Assembly: GCF_905220565.1 (NCBI RefSeq)
Contig: NC_059399.1
Location: 15,120,501-15,184,500, forward strand
Direction: 5' to 3'
DNA from: Melitaea cinxia
Taxonomy: Eukaryota > Arthropoda > Insecta > Lepidoptera > Nymphalidae
DNA: 64,000 bases
A program made the translations under genes and the position numbers. Of the stretch, positions 46,826 through 58,446 are shown in pieces. Positions within the stretch are counted from its first letter, which is position 1. Each line of letters begins with the position of its first letter. The notes beneath the pieces are model-generated. The model saw only the letters and a program-made list of their open reading frames with translations. It made no database searches and was not told the origin of the DNA.

Positions 46826-48718
46826 GTGAGAGGACCCGATGGCGATTTCCTGGGGGGTTCGGGCGTCCCCGCAGTCTCCAGTCGAGTCCTCTTTAGTGTG
46901 GCTTCTGTACGGATCGTGGAGTCTATAGACGTAGCGCCTCGTACAACTACCATTTCCCCTCCTATTCACCCCTTGACCACAATGAAGTACAAGAATAAAA
47001 GTAAAGTTAAACAGCGGCTGCACCTCCTCTCTCTCAAAGTGCACCTCACCAACATACGAGGATTGCACTCAAATCTCGTTGCAGTCCACCATCACCTGGA
47101 GACTGAGAAGCCGCACTTACTTTTTCTTACGGAGACGCAAATCGGTAGTCCAGCAGACGTAGCGTACCTGCAGTACCCTGGGTATTCGCTTGAGTATAAC
47201 TCTAAATCTCGCGCTGGCGTCTGTATGTATGCTCGTAATGATGTCTGCTGCCAGCGTCTGCGTAATTTGGAAATACCTAACCTTTCCATCATGTGGTGTT
47301 TATTGGACACGGGTGTGGAGCAGATTGTGTATGCCTGTACCTATCGGTCGCACAGCGGTGATCGGGAGACAACTCGAATGTTCGACTATCTCAGTGAGAC
47401 GGCTGATGTGGTCCAACGTCGGTATCCAGCTGCCCAAATGGTATTTCTGGGGGATTTTAACGCTCACCACCAGGACTGGCTATTCCCATACCAAAATACC
47501 GACCATGCCGGGAGAGAGGCGCTCAAATTTGCCCTGTCGCTAGATCTCACCCAGCTGGTCCGAGAAGCAACTGGAGTACCCGACGTCGACGACCACACAC
47601 CTAATTGTTTGGACCTTCTGATGACAACTGACCCAGACCGGTCTTCGGTATCAATTGCGGCTCCCCTAGGCACATCTGATCACTGTGTGGTAAAGTCAAT
47701 ATCTAACTTTCACCCCCTGGATGCCAGTCCTACCGGAACCAGACGCGTGTGGCGATATAAGTCGGCAGATTGGGACGAGATGCGACACTTTTTCGCATCG
47801 TACCCCTGGCGGAGTACTTGTTTTTCTTCGTGTGATCCGTCGAGTTGCGAACAAGCAATATCGGGAGTGATACGTCAGGCGATGGAGTACTTCATTCCAT
47901 TTGCTGACGTATCGCTTGATGTCAGGGTCCCTAAGTGGTACAATGTAGAATGTGCTGAAGCTGCAGCCCGTAAGGACTCAGCGTTTGCAGCATGGGCTGA
48001 AGCCCGTACCCTTAAATCTCCGGAAATAACTTCAAAAAAAAAAAAAGCTTTCAACTCAGCTGCTAAGTCCTACAAAAAGGTTCTCAAAAGGGCTCGTTAC
48101 GACCGCATTAATTGCATTGGAGCCAAATTAGCTTCCTATCCGTGTGGAAGTAAAGCTTTTTGGTCGCTGTCTAAGTCGGTGGAAATGAATTTTTGCCGTC
48201 CCTCACTGCCTCCTCTGCTGAAGCCAGATGGGTCGCTGGCCATTACTGCGACAGATAAGGCTAACCTTTTAGCAAACCTGTTTGCCGAAAATTCGCACCT
48301 TGATGCTGGTAGTGCCTCACCTCCTCGACATCCACCTTCCAACTTCGCTATGTCCGATATTTGCATTCACCAAACGGTGGTTTTGAGAGCGCTCCGCAAT
48401 TTGGATACGAATAAGGCTAGTGGCCCTGACGGGATACCAGCTAGAGTTCTCAAAACATGTGCTCCTGAGTTGTCTCCGGTCCTAACGCGCTTGTACCGCC
48501 TCTCTCTAAAATCAGCTCAGGTTCCTAAAGCTTGGAAGATTGCCAATGTACAACCTGTACCTAAAAAGGGTAGTCGTGCCGACCCGGCTAACTATAGACC
48601 AATCGCTATCACCTCCATACTATGTAAAAGTTTGGAGCGCATACTGAACGATAAGCTCCTTGCATATCTCGAATTGAATGACCTCCTGTCGGACCAGCAA
48701 TACGGTTTCTCGCCGTAA
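46826..48718 (+). CDS. LINE ORF2, 5' part: AP endonuclease and start of RT
   Basis: A 630-codon open frame. An in-frame ATG at 46982 (residue 53, MKYKNKSK) is a likelier start, because residues before it look like translated 5' UTR. The exonuclease-endonuclease-phosphatase domain spans about residues 70-290: N76 in LTNIRG, E103 in LTETQ, GDFNAHH at 209-215 and SDHCVV at 284-289, the usual metal-binding and catalytic signatures. This domain nicks target DNA for target-primed reverse transcription. RT then begins with NKASGPDG (529-536), NYRPIA (589-594) and QYGF (625-628). The frame closes at once because one extra T within 48706-48710 shifts it. Beyond that point the expected protein continues in the next frame. 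Confidence 0.9.
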   Translation: MRGPDGDFLGGSGVPAVSSRVLFSVASVRIVESIDVAPRTTTISPPIHPLTTMKYKNKSKVKQRLHLLSLKVHLTNIRGLHSNLVAVHHHLETEKPHLLFLTETQIGSPADVAYLQYPGYSLEYNSKSRAGVCMYARNDVCCQRLRNLEIPNLSIMWCLLDTGVEQIVYACTYRSHSGDRETTRMFDYLSETADVVQRRYPAAQMVFLGDFNAHHQDWLFPYQNTDHAGREALKFALSLDLTQLVREATGVPDVDDHTPNCLDLLMTTDPDRSSVSIAAPLGTSDHCVVKSISNFHPLDASPTGTRRVWRYKSADWDEMRHFFASYPWRSTCFSSCDPSSCEQAISGVIRQAMEYFIPFADVSLDVRVPKWYNVECAEAAARKDSAFAAWAEARTLKSPEITSKKKKAFNSAAKSYKKVLKRARYDRINCIGAKLASYPCGSKAFWSLSKSVEMNFCRPSLPPLLKPDGSLAITATDKANLLANLFAENSHLDAGSASPPRHPPSNFAMSDICIHQTVVLRALRNLDTNKASGPDGIPARVLKTCAPELSPVLTRLYRLSLKSAQVPKAWKIANVQPVPKKGSRADPANYRPIAITSILCKSLERILNDKLLAYLELNDLLSDQQYGFSP

Positions 48719-49958
48719 CAGGTCCACGGGGGATCTTTTAGTGTATGCCTCGCACATCTGGGGCGAAGCCTTGGATAAGCACGGAGAGGCGCTAGCCGTC
48801 TCACTTGATATCTCGAAGGCATTTGACCGGGTCTGGCATGAGAGCCTATTGAGTAAGCTTTCGACTTACGGAATACCCCCTTGCCTGTGTGGCTGGATAT
48901 CAGATTTCCTGAGTGGGCGATCATTTCGGGTGGTCTTGGATGGCTCCTCGTCTGATTTGAAGACGGTTAATGCCGGTGTCCCTCAGGGATCAGTTCTCTC
49001 CGCAACCCTCTTCTTGCTTCACATTAACGACCTCCTCAAGCCCGCAGAGATACATGTCCAGTCCCCGAGCTAGCGGGGCTGAAACTCTTGAGCATAGAGA
49101 GGCTCTGGTTGAACGCATGAATTTGGCTTTAAAAGAGGTATCCGATTGGGGTGACGCCAACCTAGTCAAATTTAATGCTCTCAAAACGCAAGCGTGTCTT
49201 TTCACCGCTAAACGGAGTCCATTTCCTTTAGCTCCGACTTTCCGGGGTGTATCTGTACCGATCACCGATAATATTGATCTTTTAGGCATAAATATTTCGT
49301 CTAATATGAACTTCAGACAATGCATAGAATCCAAGGCAAAAATCGCCGGTAAGAAACTTGGTATCCTCAATAAAGTCAGGCAGTACTTCACACCGGAACA
49401 GCTTCTCACTCTGTACCAAGCTCAAGTTCGATCGAGTATGGAGTACTGCAGTCACTTATGGGATGGCTCTGCCAAGTACCAGCTTGCTGCTTTGGAGTCT
49501 GTGGATCGACGCGCCAGAAGACTCATCGGTGACGAACCACTGGTTAACTCTAGACTACAAAGTATTTTATTATTATATTAAAGTATATTGTGTTGATTGT
49601 TGTTGTGTACAATAAAGAGTATCTATCTATCTATCTACAAAGTCTTGAACATCGGCGCAAGGTTGCCTGTCTGTCTGTATTTTACAGAATATACTTCGGA
49701 GAGTGTGCCCAAGAGCTGCACAATTTGGTTCCACCATCACCATTCTACCTCCGAACCGCTAGGCATCGCTTGAGTGTGCACCGCTACGTGGTTGAAATCC
49801 CACGATCTCGCACTAGGCGTTTTGCTTCCTCTTTCTTAATACGCACCGCAAAAATCTGGAATGCCCTTCCGGCTTCCGTTTTTCCAAATAATTACAACTT
49901 GGGTATTTTCAAATCAAGAGTGAATAGGCATCTTCTAGGCAAGCGCGCACTATCTTAG
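48711..49958 (+). pseudogene. LINE ORF2, 3' part: broken reverse transcriptase and C-terminus
   Basis: Continues the ORF above in three frames. From 48711 it reads RRNRSTGDLLVYASHIWGEA with the motif A region VSLDISKAFDRVWH and NAGVPQGSVLSATLFLLHIN. The catalytic YxDD box that should follow is absent: at about 49035-49080 the sequence jumps, with a frame change, to the region after it (EALVERMNLALKEVSDWG). The thumb and C-terminal parts follow (LLGINISSN, YKAQ-like YQAQVRSSMEYCSHLW, RRARRLIGD). The frame is broken again by an 80-bp gain at 49564-49643, then resumes LEHRRKVACLSVFYRIYFGE to KIWNALPASVFP and stops at 49956. It cannot encode active RT. Confidence 0.9.
49555..49643 (+). mobile_element. 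Nested 71-bp non-LTR insertion with 9-bp target duplication
   Basis: CTACAAAGT occurs at 49555-49563 and again at 49635-49643. The 71 bp between them end GTGTACAATAAAGAGT followed by (ATCT)n, like the 3' end of family 4 at 39629-39745. Removing 80 bp restores the host LINE reading frame exactly across Leu-Gln-Ser. This is an extremely 5'-truncated retroelement copy. Confidence 0.93.
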
Positions 49959-50030
49959 GCTGCATCTTCACTTACCATCAGGTGAGATCGCGGTCAAGCG
50001 CTAGTCTATATATTTAAAAAAAAAAAAAAA

Positions 50031-51197
50031 TATTAGTATTATAATCATTAATATTAGTGTTAAATAATTGTATCACTTGTTACTCAACCATTAAAATTAT
50101 GCGACAAATCTCTATTTTCATTAAAATATTTACTCTACGATGAATCTGAACAAAAAGGTCATTGTTACCGATTCGAACAGAAGTTTTCACGCCCCAGATT
50201 ACAATAATATTATGCGAGATTTTTCAAAAATATTACAATCGAATCTAAACCTTTACATAACACTTATAAGACAGTTTTTTGTGTATCACTGTTTAATAAT
50301 AAAAAATCTACTTAAATTTCTGTATCTAACTTTAGGGATATAATAGCCTTTGTATATACATAAACCTCTAAAAAATTCTTACAACCCTATTATCGAAACT
50401 CCAACAATTTAAACATGAGTAGGAAAATTATCATTTTAATTTTTTTACATATAAAATTCGGTTTATGTATGTAGTTATTAGGTTTCTGTTTAAGAGACGA
50501 TTTGTCTTGTTCCTAAACCTTGCTTTTTTTATACTTCAATGGATTTAAACAATTTAAAAAGCAGATCATTTATACCCAAATTGCCGATGACTTCATGCTG
50601 TTGTGAAAGGCTATGGATGGAAGATAAAAGGATATAGATGTTTAGTTATTTACTTAAATATTAAGTAGTTTTCCTTAATTAGATGAAATAAAACAATGAA
50701 AATATAAATTTTAATTTCGTTGTCATTTTCAATGTATAAAAAATAGAAAGTTATTAAAAAAATATATATCTATAATTGTTCTAAATTATGTGTACCGATG
50801 TTTGACTGCTGAGCTAACACGTTCTCTTGCCTTTTAAATTATTAAACGCGAACATCCGAAATAATCGTTTATTATGTTTTCTTAAATATTTCGAAATAGT
50901 CTTCGCAATTTCGTTAATTTTTCTTTCTGTAAGCATCATTTACAATAAAGTATTAAAAATTGTCTACTTTCCGAGTTTTGTGCATAGCACCACATTGAGC
51001 ATACATTTTTCATTATTTAGATTATATCAGTATAATTTATAACTGAATTTGAGGCATTCAAAGTCAAAATTGCGGGTAGTTCGAAAAGTATTTCGTGGAT
51101 AACCTTATAAAAAAAAATTAATGACGTTTTCGTTACGCTAGCAATAACGTATTCCATTTCCGCCCATGGACATTTTTGGATTCCTTAAAAAACGATA
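50031..51197. other. AT-rich non-coding DNA
   Basis: Nothing recognisable. Short plus-strand frames (50140-50343, 50827-51042) have AT-driven composition. Confidence 0.5.
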
Positions 51198-51345
51198 TTA
51201 GATACGCGATATCAAAATATATGGGGAATAAAATCGTGTGAAACGACCAAACAGCAGGGGCGCTGAGAGTGAACACTTTACAGCGCTTTGAGCTGTAGCA
51301 AGATTTATAGGTTTAATAGTATATCAGCATTTACTGTACGGATAC
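51198..51345 (-). repeat. Dispersed repeat X, copy 2
   Basis: Its reverse complement aligns with 15995-16135: GTATCCGTACAGTAAATGCT, a CTCAAAGCGCTGTAAAGTG core, TCAGCGCC and ACACGATTTTATTCCCCATA. Moderate identity with small gaps. Confidence 0.65.
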
Positions 51346-51548
51346 AAAAAGTAAAAAAAAAACTACATTACAAAGTCTCAATACCCTTATTTTATTTAGA
51401 ATAACTTATAAAAATATTATAATAATTATCGAATGATATAATAATAATAGCAAACTGCAAAAAAATAACAGTCATCACTAGACTAAACATTAGACACTGT
51501 ATAGCCATCATACATGACTATATATAAGAATCTTACACTTTTATTTAA

Positions 51549-51590
51549 CGTTGCGGACGTTTTTTCCGACTGGAGTACCCCTCCGCAACG
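51549..51590. repeat. GC-rich hairpin
   Basis: CGTTGCGGA (51549-51557) pairs exactly with TCCGCAACG (51582-51590). It stands out in AT-rich DNA. Role unknown. Confidence 0.6.
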
Positions 51591-53593
51591 CCCCATAAGG
51601 AACTTCGTTTCAAAATCATAATACACAAAATTAGAAAAAAAAAATGGTATCGTAGATTTATTTTGTAAGCCGCTATGCTCCCAACCTATTTACCATAAAG
51701 GGATTGTTGATTTGTTTTGACATGGCGAATATCAACCCTTTTTTATTTGAAATCTCTGAGCCGCAGGCCCTTAGCATATTTCAATGATGTACGTTGATGT
51801 AACGAGCATCCCTTTAAAAGGGTGAACAGATTATCCTTACCTACGTATGCGGAAACTATTCATGCAACTATAGGGTCTATTGTGGTTACAGAAGGACTAT
51901 ATTTAAGTGACCGATTACGTAATTCGTTGTTTGTCTTTGTGTTGTACTGGAGTAGTTTTGAAAAGGTTCTCATTTGCAGCCGCGATATGAACAGGTTTCG
52001 TGATTGGGGCTCTTTAGACTTACATCGAGACCAGCTCCTCGGCATAGTCGTTATTCGTCACGTACATGGCTTTGAAAAAAATGTTAAAAAAAACCAACTG
52101 AATTGAGAACCTGACTTTATATTTTTTTATTGTTATTTTTTTAAATCGGTTAATAGTTTTTTACAAGATTAAAACATAAACGCTTATCATAAACAGATAA
52201 ATAAAAAATAAATGTTTATCAACAACAAAACATAAAAACCGTTCGACTACAACTTACGTAATTTGTACTATTATGGCAAGTCGATGTTCACACATCATTT
52301 GTTCATATCTGTAAAAAACTTTCATCTACAGCGTACCTAGATTAATACGGACAACTAAATAGCATTACCTTTCATAACTTTAATGAAAACTGATTTACCT
52401 ACCCATCCAATGCAATACCACGCTGTGCAGAGTTCCTCAACTACGTTAAAGAAACAAAGGAAACTTCAAAAGAAGTTAAAACCAGTCTTCAGAGAATATA
52501 ATTGTTTGAACTTGTAGGTGAAGTATTAAAGAATAAATCTATTTATATTATTAACCTTTACTTTTAATAATAAATATATAAACGCCATAAACTCAACGGC
52601 TTCCGGTGGGAATATCTCCTGTTTCGGGATTCCGGAAACACAATTCAAAAGCACAAACGACCAGACAGAGACAAATCATTATGTTATTTCTATCAATTCC
52701 TTTCTTTGATGAATAATAATTCTAAACTTAAAATAAAAGACTAGGAGCTACCATAATGCTAATACATATTAATATATTATTACATATTATTCGTTATATT
52801 CTGCTTATGTAACATATTTTCATCTGAAATATTTGTACACAAGTTAATCGTTTGCACATTTTGCCATAATCTCCTAATTTACATCCAGTTAACTAAACAA
52901 ACAAACTAGTAACAAAACTGACTATTAATATTATTACTCCCGGATTGATGTTATATTGTTGTTTATGTTTGTTTCAATTTAATTATTATTTGGAAATTTC
53001 AATAAATCAAGTAATAACGATCAAGTTTCTCAAGTAACTATCAATATTTGGTATAACCTATGGCTATCAATATTTCAGACATAGTGCGTAGAGTAAATTA
53101 TTTCTTCACAAGTATTTATTGATATTTAAAATATTGTTTGCTTGCTGATTGATGATTGCTGATTAAGCTCAAAGGACCAATTTTAGGGTCGTAAACGACG
53201 CTTACAAATATCGTTTGTCTGCGTGATGTTACATTTATAAATAAATAAAAAATAATAGTAAAAAAAAATAAAATGATAAAAGAGAATTCTAAAACCTTAT
53301 AACGTTTAATCTGGCCACAGTCATCAACCCTCTCTTAGGCCCCAAAGCAGCCGTCGCGACCAGTGCCTCATTCGGTTGAAACGTGTGTTAACTCAAAACG
53401 ACATAAGCAACTTTACTGACAGAACTTCCACGTATTAACATATAATTTCTAACTTGACGTATTTACCATGTTTGAATGTTATAGACAAACACGCTATACG
53501 TCTAGGCTACATTTATCAAATACTTATTTGCAAATTAAAGTGTACATGCCGCTTGTTTATCATAAATGCTTGATAGCAATCTTTAGTCATAGT
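51591..53593. other. AT-rich DNA with a weak family 2 trace
   Basis: AACTGAATTGAGAACCTGAC near 52096 resembles the end of retroelement family 2. The 94-codon frame at 51822-52106 has no recognisable motif. Otherwise featureless. Confidence 0.45.
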
Positions 53594-53960
53594 AGAGAAT
53601 ATATTTATCAACCCGCAAAGAAGCAGCGTTGAATCTAGCTCCGATATTTCTCTTTTATTCTATTTCTATTTTATGTATTCCCTAATAACGATCGCTATCA
53701 GCATATATATATAATATAACATATATATAATATATATAACATGATAACAACCGGGACCGCCGGCTTAACGTGCTCTCCAAGGCACGGTGGGGAGACCCAC
53801 AAAGACTGCACAAACACCCAGACCACGCCAAACATCCGTGTGTTCAATACAAATGTTGGTCATGTGCGGGGATTGAACACGCAAGCGCCAACGTAACAGC
53901 CACAAACCAGTGCCTGACCAGTGTGACCTTAGCGCCAACGCAGCGTTTTCCTTGTAGCTA
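53594..53960 (-). mobile_element. SINE copy, mostly minus strand, with (TA)n
   Basis: From 53740 it reads as reverse complement of the 19256-19595 family: ATGATAACAACCGGGACCGC, GCTCTCCAAGGCACGGTGGG, TCATGTGCGGGGATTGAACA and CAAACCAGTGCCTGACC. A forward-oriented piece (AATATATTTATCAACCCGCA) and an (AT)n run at 53703-53745 precede it. The minus-strand B box is worn. Confidence 0.7.
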
Positions 53961-54604
53961 TATTTTAACTAGTTCAAAGTTAAGGTAACAAAAACATATT
54001 ACTCCTAATACTAATCCTAAACAAATGAAGCCGTAGACAAAACCTAACGTGAAACATTACAAGCAAAATCCATCACTGAACTAAACTAATAAAACTATTC
54101 TCACAAACTTTCGTGAAATAGGTATCCATTATGGAAGTCTTATACTGAAACGCGGTTATATGAATTAATTTAACGTACCTATACGGAATTTGGAGCGTAA
54201 TTTAGTGCTTAAGTGAGTAGAACAGCCACATTCAGGTGTTTTCGTGCATACATTAATGTCTGTAATTCTGTCTTCCACGATTTATAACAACGAATGCTAG
54301 CTTACACGTGTGAGTTTAGTACCTAAGACTTGTGGTCTTACTGAATCAAGATATTGAAGATTTGAATCTTCAATACATTACGAAATAATATTTCAAAAAG
54401 AACTGGACAAAAAGTTTATAACATGTCAGTACGATCTCATTCATGAAGTACCAGAAATGAAGTCAGCATTTTTTACATTACTCACTTGCTCACACGAGGA
54501 AATTAATCTGCCGCTTTCTAGAAATGTAGTGTTTTGGTTAAAAAAATTATATTTATTAGGGCAGCAATTATATTAATATTTTATTTTATTTATTTGTTTA
54601 ATTG
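53961..54604. other. AT-rich non-coding DNA
   Basis: No feature recognised. Confidence 0.5.
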
Positions 54605-54670
54605 TAAACTTTATTGATCAAGAATATAAAAAAAAGTTGGAACAAAAGGCGATCTAATATCTTGCTATCT
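54605..54670 (-). mobile_element. LINE 3' UTR trace, family 4
   Basis: AACTTTATTGATCAAGAATA and GGAACAAAAGGCGATCTAAT resemble the reverse complement of the 39629-39745 tail. Weak. Confidence 0.35.
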
Positions 54671-54699
54671 ATATAATTATATTAAGTTAATCTTGAAAA

Positions 54700-54915
54700 A
54701 AAAAAAATATTACCAGCAAAACTTCAAATGTGTATTCACGGATAACTTTGTCATTTATGAACCGATTTTGATCATTCTTTTTTTGTTGGGTAGGAGATAT
54801 CCCAAAGGTGGTACTATTATAAGGAAACCAGGATCTGATGATGTCGTCCTAGAAAATTGTACTGGCGACTAGTGCGTCTGTATTTGAAGTCGGTTTTTTT
54901 CGTTTGCTAGCAAAC
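54700..54915 (+). mobile_element. Retroelement fragment, family 3 (copy b)
   Basis: GAACCGATTTTGATCATTCT, GATATCCCAAAGGTGGTAC, AACCAGGATCTGATGATG and TATTTGAAGTCGGTTTTTTT: a repeat commonly met in lepidopteran DNA (recalled). It ends beside the palindrome GTTTGCTAGCAAAC at 54902-54915. Confidence 0.6.
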
Positions 54916-55784
54916 ACAATTATTTATAAAAACAGCGCTCACTTTTACATGTATATTTTATCAATAATTTTTTCTTGGTACTGAAATAGAATCTCAAGGT
55001 GTGTGTCAGTAATGGTTTCAATTTTTTTATTGCAATGACTCAAATTACCCCCATTTAATAAAAAAATACTATAAGATTCAAGTATTATAGCCTCCACTGA
55101 CGACAGGACGTCCTGTTCATTGTTCGCTCAGAGAATCGGAATTGCTATTCAACGAGGATTTTGCTAGTATTCTTGCTAGCATTCCACGTGGAAATTATTA
55201 TTCACAAATAATGTCTCAGTTGAATAATTTATTGTGAATGTATATTTTATGCGGTATATTTTATTTAAAAATAATTTTTATCCAATTCAATCCCTACGTG
55301 ATTGGATCAATCCATCTTCAAGGATGTAATGTCAGAAATCTAATAAATAGCTCATAAAAATGTAATGCACTGCTTTAGATTAACTAAGAATCAAATTTTG
55401 CATTTTATAATTAAAATCGATCACAAATATAAAACGATAAAAAACAATATCATTTCAGTAATGAGTAGTCTTAGTCACTTACATTAATAAATTTAGTTAA
55501 CTTATAGATCCCTAAACAAAAACAAATTATATAATAGGAATATATGAAGTATATTTTATAAATGCTTTGTTCATGTCGTATACTGGAGTGACAGTTTTAC
55601 AAAAAGCTTACTGCTGTCAATAACAGCCATAATTACTTTCAACCCATACTGTGGTGGATTCAATTTCATTGATAAAATATGTCAGACTTAGGTTCAATTA
55701 AATAACAATTTTGATTGTTATATTATATATATGGTCCTAAAATAAATTAATTTAATGTAAACTAGACAAAACTAGATGAGTTCA
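54916..55784. other. AT-rich non-coding DNA
   Basis: A less AT-rich patch near 55090-55190 is unassigned. No gene supported. Confidence 0.45.
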
Positions 55785-55865
55785 CTCCATTTTTTGCGCG
55801 AACTTGTTGAGGCCTACGTCCAGCAGTAGACTGTATTAAGGCTGATGATAATAATGATGATGAGA
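55785..55865 (+). mobile_element. GATG-tailed retroelement tail (copy c)
   Basis: TTGCGCGAACTTGTTGAGGC, CTACGTCCAGCAGTAGACTG and GGCTGATGATAATAATGATG. Same tail as 39181-39500. Confidence 0.75.
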
Positions 55866-56412
55866 CAAAACTACAGTAAAAAATTTTGAATAATTATGTT
55901 TTAGTAGAGTTGACTAGAAACTTTATGTAGAATAAAAGATTATACATAATAAAACATATTTATTATTAAATAATATAATAACATGTATCGAAGATATTAT
56001 TAAAAGCTATCAACGAAGTTTGCCCTAGTTTGGAGAGAGTTGGATACATCTGCTGGATTGTAGAAAAAAGTTATTAAAGAAATGTTCGTGTAAAACTCGG
56101 TTATTTTTGCTTACAATTAGTAGAAAGACACGCAATAAATAAAAGCACTTTGTACCTTAGATATACATATTTTTCACTTGGATCTTTACTTTAAAAAAAA
56201 CTGTCCTCCCGTGACCATGGTGCTGTAAAGTATCCGGAACGTCGGGCTTCTAAACAACTTAATAAACCGCGATAAAATCCGAAAAAGTTGTTTAATTACT
56301 TTAAAAAAAACTTCACTTTATTGTAAGGTCCTAGTAAAATTTTCTTTGCTCAGAATACAGAACAGAAGGAAAAGTACCACAAACTTACAGAAAGTCACGG
56401 CCAATAAAGACT

Positions 56413-56575
56413 ATTCTCAAGTATTGGGTGCCTGTTGTGTGTAAGGCAGTAAGATCATCTGGGGAGGTTCGAGGATAGATTTGGCAATGCACTTGTAATG
56501 CTTCTGATATTGCAGGCAAGCTTACGGTAACCGCTTACCATCAGATGGGACATATGACTGTTTGACTCCCCAGTG
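56413..56575 (+). mobile_element. Retroelement 3' fragment, family 1 (copy e)
   Basis: GTGTGTAAGGCAGTAAGATC, CTTGTAATGCTTCTGATATT, GCTTACGGTAACCGCTTACC and ATCAGATGGGACATATGACT. 5'-truncated and diverged. Confidence 0.65.
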
Positions 56576-57294
56576 GTGAAAAAAACTAAAATCAGCAACA
56601 TGACTGACTATTGCGAATATTAGAATGAAAATTTTATTACTGAAATTGTAATAAAATAAATTTTAATGTTTAAGAAAATAGAAACCGTGCTAGCAACGAA
56701 GACGTATTTGTCAATTGAATTAATATACTTTAAGGATAGGCAATATTGGAGGAAGTGGATGCCTATATTAAAAACCAATATTACGTTAACAAACTGAAGG
56801 CAGCGGACGAATAACAAACGAATTCTCAGAGGAGAAGGAAACGTTTATTTAAATTAGACCCGAATTACAGGAAATTGAAATAAGCATCCATCAAGAAACT
56901 TTGAATTTAGTCATTACAATTTTTTACAGCAAAATATTTGTCAATTTCAATAAAAAGCAAAATATTTAGAAGTTCTTAGTCATTATTTATTAAATAAGCA
57001 ACGTTCAAAGTGAGCTTCGAACAATATTATAACTCGACATACTTGAAGCTCAAAAGCAAAATTCAACGACTCCAAGAAAAATACAACAACGTGTTAAGGT
57101 AACAAAGGCTGAGTTTACACAATATCATCGCTGTTGTTTGCGGAGACACGCTTACGTGAGTCGGTGAGTGTATACTACCTTTAGGTCGATATTTAGCTTA
57201 CAAGGTGTTAAAATTTTAAATAAAAATTATTTTTACATTTTGTTTTTGAATTTCGTTAAAAATAAAATATAATAAAAACAAAAAATTTCGGATT
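56576..57294. other. AT-rich non-coding DNA
   Basis: No feature recognised. Confidence 0.45.
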
Positions 57295-57385
57295 CTATCG
57301 CGGTTTTTAACATTTACATTCCCGACGTTTCGAATACTTTACAGCAACCATGGTCGTGACCATGACTGTGAAGGGATGAAAAAGT
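57295..57385 (+). repeat. Dispersed-repeat fragment with palindromic core
   Basis: ATTCTATCGCGGTTTTTAAC, TTCCCGACGTTTCGAATACT, then CATGGTCGTGACCATG, a palindrome except for its two central bases. It resembles a repeat frequent in Lepidoptera (recalled). Type uncertain. Confidence 0.5.
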
Positions 57386-57589
57386 TTGATTCATTATTAT
57401 GAAAACAAAAAATAAATTATAAGATATAACGATAAATACACATATATATTATTTTTCGTGTTAAAATATGTATTGTGTAGATATTATGACCTATAGATAT
57501 TATACCCTAATGACACCTAAAACATAATAAAAAACAGATTCTTAATGCATGGATGACCTAATAATTTGGACTATTATTAGGAACTTATT

Positions 57590-57730
57590 TTGACAAGTTG
57601 GTACGTTAATTGTATCGGGTTTGTCCCCACCCATGACAAATATTTGACACAAATGTTTGTCGTTGTCTGGGCTTTTGTGTGTATTTTGTGACGCAGCTCC
57701 GGTGTCTTTCCGGACTCCTGACACAGGGTT
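57590..57730 (+). mobile_element. SINE head fragment
   Basis: A worn B box region (ATCGGGTTTGTCCCCACCCA) and TGACAAATATTTGACACAAA correspond to the head and body of 19256-19595. Confidence 0.45.
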
Positions 57731-58220
57731 TTATATTGCTACCTTTAGTGTGAAGAACTTATTTATTTATCAGCTATATGTTTATTGTATTTAATCGTAT
57801 TAAAGTAATTGATTGTTATTTCGTGTTTGTGAGAATGATGATTTTAAACGTAAAATGTAAATAACAAGGTCACAATAAAATGAGTCTTCGAAAGTCTTCT
57901 TCTTGATAACAAAATTATTTCCCGGTGATTTTGTAAGATTCTGCTATCCGAAAACACACAAAAATCATTTTTTTTCTATTAATATATACTTAATAATAAT
58001 ATTTATTTTACTACATTTTTTATATATTGATAACTGAGGTAGGACATTCTTTTGCTCATTTCGGCTTATATACACAAACTCACTGCATTTTTTAATTTCT
58101 TTATTTTGTCTGTGACAAAAAAAATACTATAAAAAAAAATGTTTGTAGTTTCTAATGTTAACTATTACTACCAGGCACTACTAGGTAGGGTACAGCAGAA
58201 AATATCCTATTTAAAATTTG
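57731..58220. other. AT-rich non-coding DNA
   Basis: No feature recognised. Confidence 0.45.
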
Positions 58221-58446
58221 AAGCAGCCCGACTGGGGAAGTACCCCGAACTTACAGAATATTACAGCTAAATAATACTGCCTTCAAGCAGTGTTGTGTTC
58301 CTGTGGTGAGTAAGGTGACCAGAGCTCCTGAGGGGGTGATTGGGGGTAGGGTCGGCAACACGTTTTTGATACTTCTTGTGTTGCTAGCAATAACCTATAT
58401 GAATTGCTTACCATCAGGTGAACCGTACGCTTGCTTGCTGACCTAC
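58221..58446 (+). mobile_element. Retroelement 3' fragment, family 1 (copy f)
   Basis: GAAGCAGCCCGACTGGGGAA, AATAATACTGCCTTCAAGCA, GTTCCTGTGGTGAGTAAGGT, GACCAGAGCTCCTGAGGGGG and CCATCAGGTGAACCGTACGC. The least decayed copy of the family in the window. Confidence 0.85.

Larger units (their letters stand above)
46361..50030 (+). mobile_element. CR1/Jockey-group LINE, near full length, defective
   Basis: A non-LTR retrotransposon of about 3.7 kb, much richer in GC than its flanks. It has a 5' region with no recognisable gag-like ORF1 (46361-46981; the start is approximate), one ORF with endonuclease then reverse transcriptase, a short 3' UTR (TCACTTACCATCAGGTGAGA near 49970) and a 15-A tail at 50016-50030. 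Family resemblance is to CR1-type (Zenon-like) elements of Lepidoptera, from recall. I did not find a clear target-site duplication. Damage in the ORF and a nested insertion make it inactive. Confidence 0.9.

Noticed and set aside
46398..49409. Minus-strand and alternative-frame ORFs over the LINE
   Set aside because: They are shadows of the GC-rich plus-strand endonuclease/RT frame and contain no recognisable motif.
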